Origin: Thermoclostridium sp036562185 | Lineage (GTDB): Bacteria; Bacillota; Clostridia; DSM-8532 | DNA: 56,505 bases | NCBI GenBank assembly: GCA_036562185.1 | Contig: DATCKN010000063.1 | Location: 1-56,505 of the forward strand | Direction of reading: 5' to 3' | Part shown: piece by piece, positions 35,086 to 44,629 of the stretch | Numbering within the stretch: the stretch's first letter is position 1 | How the letters are laid out: each line of letters begins with the position of its first letter | Translations under genes and position numbers: made by a program | The notes under the pieces: model-generated | What the model was told of the DNA's origin: nothing | The model's input: the letters and a program-made list of their open reading frames with translations, nothing else | Database searches by the model: none

Positions 35086-36255
35086 CTAAATAAGGTAATT
35101 TACTACATTAACTACCTTTCCGCCTCTTAAATAAACCCTTGGGATCCTTTTTCCTATAAGGCATACTGTCTCATAGTTAATAGTGTTGCAAAGCTTAGCT
35201 ATTTCATCCACAGTTATTTTATTACTGCCCTGAACTCCGAAAATTACAGCCTCATCCCCTGTTTTTACTTCGTGCTTTATATCGGTCACGTCAACCATGC
35301 ACTGATCCATGCATATATTTCCCACAATCGGGGCGTATTCCCCATGTATCAATACTCTTCCTTTGTTTGACAGGAGCCTGGAGTAACCGTCTGCATATCC
35401 TATCGGAAGCGTTGCTATGCGGCTTTTCCTTTTAGTAACAAAAGTCCTGCCATAGCTTATCGGTGTTCCTGCTTCCACTTCCTTTACCAGCACCACTTTG
35501 GCTTTCAGCTCCATCGCCGGCCTTAAGTCAATCAAGCTTTTATCCACTTCATCGGATGGATACAACCCGTACAGTATTATACCGGGGCGCACCAGATTTA
35601 AATGCAGGTTCGGATATTGAATTACTGCCGCACTGTTTGCGATATGCTTAACCGGAATTAATATCCCTATCCGGTTAAGTTCCTGAACAATGCTTTCAAA
35701 GCGTTCAAACTGGAGCATCGTATATTCCCGATCAACTTCATCGGCAGAAGCAAAATGGCTGAACAGCCCTTCTATAATTATACCCGGAAGTTCACTGATT
35801 CTAACCACATCTTTTACCGCACTGTATCCGGGCATAAACCCCACTCTTGTCATGCCGGTATCAATTTTTATATGTATTTTAGCCTGCCTGCCCATTTTCA
35901 CCGCAGTATCGGACAAGGCCTGTGCCAGCTCATGGCTGAAAACGGTCTGTGTAATGTTATAGTTAATTATGTCCTCAGCCCTTGATGGTTCGGTATAACC
36001 CAGAACAAGTATCGGTACTTTAATGCCGAATTCCCTTAACTGAATTGCCTCGTCAAGCATTGAAACTGCAAGCCTGCTTGCTCCGCTTTCAATAAGAGTG
36101 GGCACCGTTTCAAACACACCATGACCGTAGGCGTCCGCTTTAACAACAGCCATTATTTCGGTCATTTTGCCAACCCTTTTAAGCACTTCCTTAACATTAT
36201 GCTCTATATTATCCAGATGAATTTCAGCCCATGCCCTGTTTAGATTGCAATTCAA
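35086..36255 (-). CDS. alr: Alanine racemase
   Basis: 389 residues. The PLP lysine is Lys39 in AVVKADAYGHG; the second catalytic-region motif is GNICMDQCMVDVTD; LPIGYADGYSR and IDTGMTRVGF complete the fold-type III TIM-barrel signature. It interconverts L- and D-alanine for peptidoglycan. Start TTG at 36255 with AAGGA seven bases upstream; the family N-terminus RAWAEIHLDNIEHN fits this start. It follows the NAD(P)HX repair gene by 60 nt on the same strand. Confidence 0.97.
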   Translation of the reverse strand: MNCNLNRAWAEIHLDNIEHNVKEVLKRVGKMTEIMAVVKADAYGHGVFETVPTLIESGASRLAVSMLDEAIQLREFGIKVPILVLGYTEPSRAEDIINYNITQTVFSHELAQALSDTAVKMGRQAKIHIKIDTGMTRVGFMPGYSAVKDVVRISELPGIIIEGLFSHFASADEVDREYTMLQFERFESIVQELNRIGILIPVKHIANSAAVIQYPNLHLNLVRPGIILYGLYPSDEVDKSLIDLRPAMELKAKVVLVKEVEAGTPISYGRTFVTKRKSRIATLPIGYADGYSRLLSNKGRVLIHGEYAPIVGNICMDQCMVDVTDIKHEVKTGDEAVIFGVQGSNKITVDEIAKLCNTINYETVCLIGKRIPRVYLRGGKVVNVVNYLI

Positions 36256-36315
36256 CGTCGGTCCTTCCTTCCGCTTTTAGTTTCATAAATATACTGTAAA
36301 TTACCCGGCATCATG

Positions 36316-37881
36316 TCAATCCCGTTTGCATAACTTTTTATTGTACATCAAATCTCCGAGTACAGATGGTATCACACTGCAAATTTCACTCGCCCTGTAA
36401 CCTGCCTGCCCATTGCTTTTTTCCGCCAGCATTTCGCCACATTTCCCATGGATAAATACCCCAAGACATGCAGCTATATCGGGCGGTACATTCCGGCCTA
36501 AAAATGAGCCTATCATGCCTGCCAGAACATCACCAGAACCTGCAACCGCAAGGCAGTGATGTCCTGTAGTATTAATGAAATATTTCCCGTCCGGACACGC
36601 TATGACAGTCCCGGCGCCTTTCAAAACCACGGTTGCATTGGTCTTAATGCTGAATTCAACAGCCTGCCCGATCCTGTTTTTCTGTATTTCCCCTGTACTT
36701 AACCCGCTAAGACGTGAAAATTCTCCGGGGTGCGGTGTAAGTACCGCAGGGGATTCCCGTTTCATAAGAGCCTGCAAATCCAGTACATTCAGCCCATCAG
36801 CATCTATTACCATAGGTACCGGGCAATTAACAACCAGGCTGTTCACAAGTCTTTCAACCTGCGGTTCACGGGATAAACCCGGCCCGATTACCACAGCATC
36901 CATTTCCATTGACTTACCAATTAAAAAATCGGTTTCTTCATCCGAAATAATACCGTTTTGATCTTTTAAAGGTATTAATATTGCTTCGGGCACCGTAGTT
37001 CCATATATTGCTGCAAGGGATTGCGGAACAGCCAGGTATACAAGGCCCGAGCCTGTCTTGAACGCCGATAATGCGGCAAGTGTTCCCGCCCCCGTCATGC
37101 CTTTTGAACCTGTAATTATCAATACCCTTCCAAAAGTCCCTTTATGTCCGTCTTTTGGCCTTTCGGGAAGTTGCGGAAGCAGGAAATCCGCATCCAGAAG
37201 TTCACCCGGAATATCAGTCTTATCAACGGCCTCATGCGGAATACCAATATCTGCAATGATGATATCGCCCGAATATTCCCTGCCCGGATATTGGAATAAC
37301 CCAGGCTTTGGCAGGGAAAATGTAACGGTTTTTTCTGCTTTCACAGCCACATTACAAACTTGCCCGGTTTCCCCGTTTATTCCCGACGGGATGTCTATTG
37401 AAAGTATCTTTTTACCGCTTCGGTTCAATGCAGAAATAACCTCGGCATAAAATCCTTTAATATCGCCATGAATCCCTGTTCCGAAAATACCATCGATAAT
37501 GAGATCAGAACCGTTTATAATTGCCTTTATTTCATTAACCGAATCAGTACCGGTGCAGTATTTTATATCCGCATTAAGATTTTCAAGAATATCCAAAAAT
37601 ACTCTGGCGTCACCCGATACACTATCCTTATCGGCCAGGGAGATTATTTCCACGTCGTAACTTTTCATAAGGTGCCTTGCAGCTGCAAAGGCATCTCCCC
37701 CATTATTTCCCTTGCCGGCTATTACCGTAACTTTCCCGGCATTATTCTCATTAAGCATTTCTGAAGCTGTTTTTACAACATTAAGCGCTGCATTTTCCAT
37801 CAGAATAATTCCCGGAATTTTATACCTGTGTATGGCAATTTCATCTATTTCTTTCATTTGTGCAGGTGTTGCCAGTTTCAT
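36316..37881 (-). CDS. nnr: Bifunctional NAD(P)HX epimerase / ADP-dependent NAD(P)HX dehydratase
   Basis: 521 residues, the fused form. The N-terminal YjeF_N epimerase domain (about 1-215) has MENAALNVV and GKGNNGGDAFAAARHL; the C-terminal ribokinase-like dehydratase (about 225-510) has GHKGTFGRVLIITGSKGMTGA, VLTPHPGEFSRLSG and AVAGSGDVLAGMIGSFL. It repairs hydrated NADH and NADPH. ATG with GGAGG upstream. It forms an apparent operon with alr, a frequent pairing in Firmicutes. Confidence 0.96.
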   Translation of the reverse strand: MKLATPAQMKEIDEIAIHRYKIPGIILMENAALNVVKTASEMLNENNAGKVTVIAGKGNNGGDAFAAARHLMKSYDVEIISLADKDSVSGDARVFLDILENLNADIKYCTGTDSVNEIKAIINGSDLIIDGIFGTGIHGDIKGFYAEVISALNRSGKKILSIDIPSGINGETGQVCNVAVKAEKTVTFSLPKPGLFQYPGREYSGDIIIADIGIPHEAVDKTDIPGELLDADFLLPQLPERPKDGHKGTFGRVLIITGSKGMTGAGTLAALSAFKTGSGLVYLAVPQSLAAIYGTTVPEAILIPLKDQNGIISDEETDFLIGKSMEMDAVVIGPGLSREPQVERLVNSLVVNCPVPMVIDADGLNVLDLQALMKRESPAVLTPHPGEFSRLSGLSTGEIQKNRIGQAVEFSIKTNATVVLKGAGTVIACPDGKYFINTTGHHCLAVAGSGDVLAGMIGSFLGRNVPPDIAACLGVFIHGKCGEMLAEKSNGQAGYRASEICSVIPSVLGDLMYNKKLCKRD

Positions 37882-38075
37882 AATGCTTTCCTCCGCATCC
37901 TTTTGATTTTGGATAAAATCCTTATTTTTTATATTATTAATTTAAATTATACTAAGGCAAACCCTCCAAATCAAATTTTAAAAGGTTCTTTTTCTTTTTA
38001 ATGTTTTTAATTCCTGAATTCGGGTAATTTATAATGTATATAAATCTTATAGTTAATTAAAGGAGTGTGCTTGGT

Positions 38076-38411
38076 ATGAAAAAGCTATTCAAATGTTCAG
38101 TATGCAGATTTGTTTATGAAGGGGAAGAAGCTCCTGATTTTTGTCCCAAATGCGAAGCACCGAAAGAAAAGTTTGAAGAATTAACCGAAGAACAAGCTAA
38201 CAAAATTTATGCTTCGGATCGCACAAACGACATCCATATGGAAATAGTTCAACTGGCCATGAGAATAGTCCAGTTATGTGAGGAAGGTATTGAAATTAAC
38301 CTTGATCCCCCATGTGTATCCTTGTTTAAGAAAGCGAAAGAAGAGGCCTGGATTATCAAGCAGCGTTCGAAGGCTGAGCTTGAAGGCCATATCAGTAAGG
38401 GGAAATTCTAA
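38076..38411 (+). CDS. Rubredoxin-like protein with C-terminal helical domain
   Basis: 111 residues from the ATG at 38076 (AGGAG ten bases upstream). The N-terminus has two CxxC knuckles, KCSVCRFVYEG and FCPKCEAPKEKFEEL, typical of the rubredoxin-like domain of rubrerythrins, here placed first. Residues 45-111 are helical (MEIVQLAMRIVQLCEEGIEI and KEEAWIIKQRSKAELEGH), without the ferritin-like di-iron ExxH pairs, so it is not a rubrerythrin. A redox or oxygen-stress role is likely by analogy only. Single gene between nnr (divergent) and the RluA gene. Confidence 0.83.
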   Translation: MKKLFKCSVCRFVYEGEEAPDFCPKCEAPKEKFEELTEEQANKIYASDRTNDIHMEIVQLAMRIVQLCEEGIEINLDPPCVSLFKKAKEEAWIIKQRSKAELEGHISKGKF

Positions 38412-38625
38412 ACTGTTGTTTGGCAGTAGGATATAGGCCACACTTTCCAGTTTATGTGCTCCTGCAGTCCAGAAAATGAAACCGGAGCAGGTTACGGAAT
38501 GAACAATTGCAAATTCTCCTTCTTTTATTATTTTAAAATCATATGAAAAAATGCGCATATCACCCTTGATTTCGTGATATATAATACCGCATAATTAGTG
38601 GAAGAACGAACATCAGGGGGTGTTT

Positions 38626-39534
38626 ATGCGCGTTTTTTCAGTTTCGGTGAAAGATAACGGTAAAAGGGTGGATAGATTTGTAGAAAAGCATTTGCCCGGA
38701 GTTCCGTATCATATTCTTCTGAAAGCATTCAGAAAACGTGATGTAAAAGTTAATGGGATAAGAGTCAAGGGAAATCATATTTTGGCAGAAGGAGACAAGG
38801 TGGAGTTATATCTGCCCGATGAAATTATTGATTCATATAAGGAAAAATACCATATACCCGTTGTCTATGAGGATGAAAACATACTTATTGTCAACAAGCC
38901 TCAAGGCTTGCCTGTCCAGGATGATAATGAAGCGTCTGTCGAAAAAATCCTGCAAGGCAATACCCCGGAGCAAGGAACAGGTAAATTCCCTCAGCTTTGC
39001 CACAGGCTCGACAGAAATACCGGAGGTCTTCTTGTTCTAGCCAAAAACGAGCATGCTTTGAATATAATGTTCGAAAAATTCAAATCACGCGAGATATTAA
39101 AACTGTACCGGTGCGTTGTTTACGGCTGCCCGAAGAAAAAAAGCGATAATTTAAAGGCTTATCTTGTAAAGGAAGCAAATAACAGCCTGGTTAAAATATA
39201 TTCACATAATCATCCGGGTAGCGTACCTATTCAGACAAATTACCGCGTACTTGAGACTTCGGGGGAACTGTCGCTTCTTGAAGTAGAGCTTGTGACAGGC
39301 CGGACGCACCAGATTCGTGCCCACCTGGCATATATAGGCCACCCTGTTTTGGGTGACGGAAAATACGGTGTAAACAGTATAAACCGTAAATATGGGTACA
39401 AAAAGCAGCTTTTGTGGAGCAGTTTCATCAGGTTCAACTTTACTTCCGATGCGTCAATTCTTAATTACCTGAAAGGAAAATCATTCTCATTGCCCGGGAT
39501 GAGTTTACAGGAGATTTTGCAAAAGAAGAACTGA
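38626..39534 (+). CDS. RluA-family pseudouridine synthase with S4 domain
   Basis: 302 residues from the ATG at 38626, with GGGGGTG directly upstream. The N-terminal S4-like RNA-binding domain (about 12-75) is followed by the RluA catalytic domain, whose active-site Asp lies in HRLDRNTGGLLVLAK; VYEDENILIVNKPQGLPVQ and VTGRTHQIRAHLAYIGHPVLGDGKYG are family motifs. It isomerises specific uridines in rRNA or tRNA; which one is not readable (RluC/RluD-like). Followed by a weak terminator. Confidence 0.93.
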   Translation: MRVFSVSVKDNGKRVDRFVEKHLPGVPYHILLKAFRKRDVKVNGIRVKGNHILAEGDKVELYLPDEIIDSYKEKYHIPVVYEDENILIVNKPQGLPVQDDNEASVEKILQGNTPEQGTGKFPQLCHRLDRNTGGLLVLAKNEHALNIMFEKFKSREILKLYRCVVYGCPKKKSDNLKAYLVKEANNSLVKIYSHNHPGSVPIQTNYRVLETSGELSLLEVELVTGRTHQIRAHLAYIGHPVLGDGKYGVNSINRKYGYKKQLLWSSFIRFNFTSDASILNYLKGKSFSLPGMSLQEILQKKN

Positions 39535-39543
39535 TATGTAAGC

Positions 39544-39582
39544 AAAGATGACCGCCGTCTTTTGGGGACAAGCGTCATCTTT
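39544..39582 (+). terminator. Probable terminator after the pseudouridine synthase gene
   Basis: AAAGATGAC and GTCATCTTT form a 9-bp outer stem around a partially paired centre, followed by a T-rich stretch. The next gene (oppA) is convergent. Confidence 0.5.
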
Positions 39583-39670
39583 ATTCTTGAACCTTTTTAA
39601 CCAGCCGTTTTTGTGGTTATGCACCTGCACAGCATATTTAAACACTGTAATATTACAGCGCTTCAGGTAT

Positions 39671-41296
39671 TCAATCCTTGATTGTGGTATACATAAAGTA
39701 TTTGTACCCGAGGGGTGACGAATAAAACCCGTCCAGTTTCTGGCTTTTCAGGTAGATGTCCACATAAAAGTAAATGGGACATATAACCCATTCATCAAAC
39801 AGTATATCCTCAGCCTGGTGCATAAGCTTTATGCGTTCTTCCCTGTCTGATGAGGCTTTTATTTTCCTGATTAATTCATCATAGTCCTTATTTGACCACT
39901 GGGCATCATTATTCCCGCCACCGGTAATCCACATATCAAGAAAGCATATTGGATCATTGTAGTCGCCAAGCCATCCGTTTCGCGCCATATAATATTCACC
40001 GTTTTTGCGCGTATTAAGGAAAGTGTTCCATTCCTGTGATGAAAGGCTTACATTCACACCGATTTCCTTCCACATGGACTGAAGAGCTTCTGCAACAAGC
40101 TGGTGGCCGCTGCCTTCGTTATAAATATATTCTATTGTCGGAATTCCCTTGCCGTCAGGATATCCGGCATCCGAAAGCAGTTTCTTTGCCTCCTGAAGGT
40201 TTTTCTCGTAAGCTTCATCGGAAGTATCGTAATAATCGCCGCCAACCTCACGAAATTCCTTGCTCGGATCAACATCCGAAAGGCCTGTCGGAACGAATGC
40301 GCCTGCAGGCTGCTGCCCAGACTTGCCAATGTTCTTCACGATATAATTCCGATCAACCGCGAGTACAAGGGCTTTTCTGACCATAGGGTTGTTAAGCGGC
40401 GGTTTGTTTACATTAAAACTGATGTAATAGGTTCCAAGCTGTCCCTGCAAATTAAACTCAGGTTTTTCCCTCCATGCATCAATTTCATCGGTGGGCATGG
40501 TATCTGCAAACAAAATTTCTCCGTTTTGAAATGCAGCAAGAATGGCATTATCATCCGACATCAACATGAATTTGATGGTATCGGGACCGGTAATTTTCGA
40601 TGCATTCCAGTAGTTAGGGTTCTTTTTAAAAAGGATGTACGAATCATGCACCCATTCCTGGAGCATATATGGACCATTTCCAATATATGTTGACGGGTTT
40701 AATGTCCACGCGTCAGGATTTGCTTCCACTATGTCCCGGCGTACGGGGAAAAATGCCGGAAAGGCACATAATTCAAGGAAATACGGTGTTACAGCAGCCA
40801 GTTTAACCACCAGCGTCCTGTCATCGGGAGCGGTAACATTCAGTTTACCCGTTTCATACCCTTCAATGGATTCAAACATATATGCATAATCGGCAGCAGT
40901 TTCAGGACTGATAACCCTGTTCCATGAGTAAACAAAATCATTTGCGGTCAAAGGCTTCCCGTCACTCCATTTAAGGCCTTCCCGAAGTTTAAAAGTATAT
41001 GTCAGCCCGTCATCGCTTACAGTATGCGATTCTGCCTGCCCGTATATCGGCGTGCCATTCCGGTCAAGTGACATCAGGCCTTCATAAGCATGAATCAGCA
41101 TTGTAGCTACATCTGCAGCCGAATTCAATGCCGGGTCAATAGTATCGGGCTCTGAACCAACATGTACGGCAAGCTGTGCAGGCTTCGGCGCAGGCGTACC
41201 GGTAACATTTGGCCCGGGCTGGTTGTCAGTTCTGCAGGAACATAGAAGAATACTCATAATAAGAACCATTGATAAAAAAAATATACTCTTTTTCAC
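39671..41296 (-). CDS. oppA: Oligopeptide ABC transporter, substrate-binding lipoprotein
   Basis: 541 residues, the size of OppA-class (SBP family 5) proteins. Signal peptide with lipobox LCSC (Cys21); a Pro/Thr linker; then GSEPDTIDPALNSA, the typical N-terminal strand, and LREGLKWSDGKPLTANDFVYSW, the family-5 signature. It presents peptides to the membrane permeases. It is last in the oppB-C-D-F-A group but separated from oppF by 245 nt that contain a strong hairpin, so it may be expressed at a different level from the permease genes. Confidence 0.95.
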   Translation of the reverse strand: MKKSIFFLSMVLIMSILLCSCRTDNQPGPNVTGTPAPKPAQLAVHVGSEPDTIDPALNSAADVATMLIHAYEGLMSLDRNGTPIYGQAESHTVSDDGLTYTFKLREGLKWSDGKPLTANDFVYSWNRVISPETAADYAYMFESIEGYETGKLNVTAPDDRTLVVKLAAVTPYFLELCAFPAFFPVRRDIVEANPDAWTLNPSTYIGNGPYMLQEWVHDSYILFKKNPNYWNASKITGPDTIKFMLMSDDNAILAAFQNGEILFADTMPTDEIDAWREKPEFNLQGQLGTYYISFNVNKPPLNNPMVRKALVLAVDRNYIVKNIGKSGQQPAGAFVPTGLSDVDPSKEFREVGGDYYDTSDEAYEKNLQEAKKLLSDAGYPDGKGIPTIEYIYNEGSGHQLVAEALQSMWKEIGVNVSLSSQEWNTFLNTRKNGEYYMARNGWLGDYNDPICFLDMWITGGGNNDAQWSNKDYDELIRKIKASSDREERIKLMHQAEDILFDEWVICPIYFYVDIYLKSQKLDGFYSSPLGYKYFMYTTIKD

Positions 41297-41459
41297 TGTT
41301 TCATCACTCCTTTTTACTGGTTAATGCATGTATTTGGTATATACCGGAAATAATAATGGCAAAACCAGTTTTTTCTTTAGATAATATGTCCAAATTTTTC
41401 ATGGTTCATACATGAAGCACGAAGGATGCAGGAGAAAGTAAAGAAACAGTCATTCCAAA

Positions 41460-41521
41460 AAACAGAGGGACAATTCTTGTGCTTCCCGGAAAAGGGAAGC
41501 GCAGGAATTGTCCCTCTGTTT
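41460..41521. repeat. REP-like palindrome (28-bp stem) between oppF and oppA
   Basis: AAACAGAGGGACAATTCTTG... on the left is matched on the right by ...GGAATTGTCCCTCTGTTT: two 28-base arms (41460-41487 and 41494-41521) differ only at two G-U-compatible positions around a 6-nt loop. The head ACAGAGGGAC resembles clostridial REP-like units spread by Y1/IS200-type transposases. As RNA it would form a very stable hairpin inside the opp transcript. Confidence 0.85.
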
Positions 41522-41541
41522 CTTTGATTCTTTCTGCTTTT

Positions 41542-42552
41542 TCATGAATTGGCCGTAACCTTGTCCAGATTATGACATGCCACATAATGTCCATTACTGA
41601 TTTCGGTGAGCTTGGGCTCTTCGGTTTTGCACCGTTCGGTGGCATACGGACATCTGGTCCGGAACCGGCAGCCGCTGGGCGGATTCAGTGGACTTGGAAC
41701 ATCCCCGTCAAGAATAATTCTCTTTCTTTTCCTGCTGGATGCAGGATCGGGTATTGGGACAGCAGAAATCAGAGACCTTGTATAGGGATGAACGTTATGA
41801 AACACAAGCTCATGGCTGTCGGCAAGTTCCACCAGCTTGCCGAGGTACATAACGCCGATCCTGTTGCTGATGTGCTTCACAACCGAAATATCATGGGCAA
41901 TGAAAAGGTATGTCAATCCCATTTTTTCCTGTAAATCCTCAAACATATTTACTATCTGGGCCTGTATCGATACATCAAGTGCCGATATTGGCTCGTCGCA
42001 AACAATGAACTCAGGATTTACCGCAAGTGCCCGGGCAATACCAATACGCTGCCTCTGTCCTCCGGAAAATTCGTGAGGATAGCGGTTTGCATGTTCACTG
42101 CTCAAGCCCACACGCTGAAGCATTTCCATTATAATATCGTTTCTTTCCTTTTTTGAACCGGCCAGTTTATTTATATCAATGGGTTCACCTACAATATCCC
42201 CGACTGTCATTCTTGGATCCAAAGATGCATATGGATCCTGGAATACAATTTGCATTTTCTGCCGGTAAGGCTTCATATCAACTTTTGTTATGTCTGTTCC
42301 ATTATATATGATTTTTCCATCTGTGGGCTCATAAAGGCGTAGGACCGATCTTCCGGTGGTTGTTTTTCCACATCCCGATTCTCCCACAAGCCCCAGAGTT
42401 TCACCTCTTTGAATATGGAAAGAAACATCGTCAACGGCTTTGACATATTTTTTGCTGAACAGGCCGCTTCTTACAGGGAAGTACTGCTTCAGGTTCTGAA
42501 CCTCTATTAAGGCATTCTGGGGTTTTTTATTCATGTCTTTTACCCTGTTCAT
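41542..42552 (-). CDS. oppF: Oligopeptide ABC transporter ATP-binding protein OppF
   Basis: 336 residues from the ATG at 42552, whose ATGA overlaps the oppD stop by four bases and has GGAGG eight bases upstream. Walker A GESGCGKTT, signature HEFSGGQRQRIGIARAL, Walker B FIVCDEPISALD and the C-terminal oligopeptide/dipeptide extension with Cys-containing CRFRTRCPYATERC are present. It hydrolyses ATP with OppD to drive import. The overlap implies translational coupling. Confidence 0.96.
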   Translation of the reverse strand: MNRVKDMNKKPQNALIEVQNLKQYFPVRSGLFSKKYVKAVDDVSFHIQRGETLGLVGESGCGKTTTGRSVLRLYEPTDGKIIYNGTDITKVDMKPYRQKMQIVFQDPYASLDPRMTVGDIVGEPIDINKLAGSKKERNDIIMEMLQRVGLSSEHANRYPHEFSGGQRQRIGIARALAVNPEFIVCDEPISALDVSIQAQIVNMFEDLQEKMGLTYLFIAHDISVVKHISNRIGVMYLGKLVELADSHELVFHNVHPYTRSLISAVPIPDPASSRKRKRIILDGDVPSPLNPPSGCRFRTRCPYATERCKTEEPKLTEISNGHYVACHNLDKVTANS

Positions 42553-43553
42553 TTTACCGCCCTCCTTTCCTGTTCGAAAGCTTCCTTCTGCATAAGCCAG
42601 CATGCGCTTTTGTGTGTATCGGAAAGCTGTGTATACACGGGCATTTCTTTAAGGCAGATTTTCATGCACTTTCCGCATCTTGGCGCAAAAGGACATCCTG
42701 CCGGAGGATTAAGCATATCCACAGGTGTCCCATCAATTGGTATCAGCTTTTCATGCCTTTCAGAATCAATCTTCGGTATACTGCGCAAAAGGCCTTTTGT
42801 ATACTCATGCCTGGGGTTGTAGAATATTTCATCGGCTGTGCCTTCTTCCACAACCTTGCCTGCATACATAACCACAATCCTGTTGCACATATTTGCAACT
42901 ATGCCAAGATCATGGGTTATCATAATAATTGACATGTTTACTTTATTTTTAAGCTCCATCATCAATTCCAGAATTTGAGCCTGAATAGTCACATCCAGAG
43001 CAGTAGTCGGCTCATCGGCAATCAGAAGCTTGGGTTCACAGGCCAAAGCTATGGCTATCATAACCCTTTGCCTCATACCTCCCGAAAGTTCGTGGGGATA
43101 CTGTTTAAGCCTTTTTTCAGGCTCGTTTATACCCACAAGTTCTAAAAGCTCCACTGACCGTTCATAAGCCATTTTCTTGTTCAGGTCGGTGTGCAGGTTT
43201 ATAACTTCCTGAATTTGATTACCTATTGTATAAACAGGGTTTAATGAAGTCATTGGATCCTGGAAAATCATGCTGACTTCCTTTCCCCGTATCTTTCGCA
43301 TTTCTTTCTCGGTCATTTCGTTTATCCTATGCCCGTTGAAGTCTATCGTTCCACCGGTTATTTTCCCCGGATGGGCTATAAGCCCCATTATCGAAGAAGC
43401 CGTAACCGATTTGCCGCTTCCGCTCTCACCGACAATGCCCAATACATCCCCCTCCTGCATGCTGATAGAAACATCATTGAGGGCTTTAACCTCTCCGGCG
43501 GGCGTAAAAAACGAAAGTCTTAAATTTTTTATATCTAATAATGGTTTTTTCAC
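42549..43553 (-). CDS. oppD: Oligopeptide ABC transporter ATP-binding protein OppD
   Basis: 334 residues from a GTG at 43553 (AGGAGG seven bases upstream); the frame extends to 43586 but into oppC. Walker A GESGSGKSVTAS, signature HELSGGMRQRVMIAIAL, Walker B LLIADEPTTALD and the C-terminal CPFAPRCGKCMKIC extension identify the DppD/OppD subfamily, which often binds an iron-sulfur or metal centre through these cysteines. It pairs with OppF. Confidence 0.95.
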   Translation of the reverse strand: MKKPLLDIKNLRLSFFTPAGEVKALNDVSISMQEGDVLGIVGESGSGKSVTASSIMGLIAHPGKITGGTIDFNGHRINEMTEKEMRKIRGKEVSMIFQDPMTSLNPVYTIGNQIQEVINLHTDLNKKMAYERSVELLELVGINEPEKRLKQYPHELSGGMRQRVMIAIALACEPKLLIADEPTTALDVTIQAQILELMMELKNKVNMSIIMITHDLGIVANMCNRIVVMYAGKVVEEGTADEIFYNPRHEYTKGLLRSIPKIDSERHEKLIPIDGTPVDMLNPPAGCPFAPRCGKCMKICLKEMPVYTQLSDTHKSACWLMQKEAFEQERRAVK

Positions 43554-43563
43554 ATTAATCCTC

Positions 43564-44613
43564 CTAATTCTTAAGTTTAGGATCAAAAGCGTCTCTCAAA
43601 CCATCCCCCAGAAGATTGAATGACAGAATAATAAGGCTTATCACAATTGCAGGCGCCAATAATCTGTGAGGATAGGATGAAATACCTCCTATTGCCTGAG
43701 ACGCAAGGGAGCCAAGGCTTGGCATTGGGGCCGATACTCCAAGTCCCAGAAAGCTTAAAAAGCTTTCAGTGAATATGGAAGACGGTATCTGTAATGTTGT
43801 GGTTACAATAAGCGTTCCAATGCTGTTAGTCAGCAGGTGTTTTCTGATAATCCTGCTGTCAGAAGCTCCCAATGCTTTAGCTGCAACAATATACTCCTGT
43901 TCTTTGAGCATGAGCACCTGGCTTCTTACAATTCTGGCCATTCCAACCCAATACAGCAGTGAAAAAACGATAAAAATACTAATCAGGCCAATTCCGACGG
44001 TATTAATCCACGCAAAGCCCTTAACGGTATCTGCCAGCTCCTTCAGCGGGTATTTCAAAGTTACCGAAAGCAGTATAATAACCAAAATATCGGGTACGGT
44101 ATAAATGATATCCACAGCCCGCATCATGATCATATCCACCTTGCCGCCGAAATAGCCGGCTATGGATCCATAGGCAGAACCTATTACCAAAATTATTGCA
44201 CTCGCTATAATACCAACAAGCAACGATATCTTGCTACCGACCATAACCCTTATCATTAAATCCCGTCCAAGGCTGTCGGTTCCAAGAAAATGCGGGAATA
44301 CCTTCTCACCTGTTTTAATACGTTCCATCTCGGCATCCGAGTATTTCATGATACCCAGGTTCTCGCTTCCCCTTATCTGCTGTTCGTAGGAGTAAGGATA
44401 AAATGCAGGAACAATAAATGCAAAAATCATAATTATTATGATAACAACCAGCGAAGCCATCGCCAGCCTGTTCTTGCGCAACCTTCTGAATCCGTCTTTC
44501 CAGAAACTTACACTCTCCCGCATAACTACCATGCTTTCCTTTTCGCTGTCGTCTGCAGGTAAAAAATCAGATACATCCAGCTGAAAACTGAAAGGATTCT
44601 TTTTATTTTCCAC
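43564..44613 (-). CDS. oppC: Oligopeptide ABC transporter permease OppC
   Basis: 349 residues. The N-terminal cytoplasmic tail (about 1-50) precedes six membrane segments; the DppC-type N-terminal domain includes RLRKNRLAMASLVVI, and the EAA loop reads EYIVAAKALGASDSRIIRKHLL. HFLGTDSLGRDL is a hallmark of this permease class. It forms the membrane pore with OppB. It follows oppB by 16 nt. Confidence 0.96.
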   Translation of the reverse strand: MENKKNPFSFQLDVSDFLPADDSEKESMVVMRESVSFWKDGFRRLRKNRLAMASLVVIIIIMIFAFIVPAFYPYSYEQQIRGSENLGIMKYSDAEMERIKTGEKVFPHFLGTDSLGRDLMIRVMVGSKISLLVGIIASAIILVIGSAYGSIAGYFGGKVDMIMMRAVDIIYTVPDILVIILLSVTLKYPLKELADTVKGFAWINTVGIGLISIFIVFSLLYWVGMARIVRSQVLMLKEQEYIVAAKALGASDSRIIRKHLLTNSIGTLIVTTTLQIPSSIFTESFLSFLGLGVSAPMPSLGSLASQAIGGISSYPHRLLAPAIVISLIILSFNLLGDGLRDAFDPKLKN

Positions 44614-44629
44614 TTTCGGCCACTCCTTT

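Noticed and set aside
38274..38558. A 94-codon minus-strand frame
   Set aside because: It overlaps the rubredoxin-like gene on the opposite strand and has no family resemblance.
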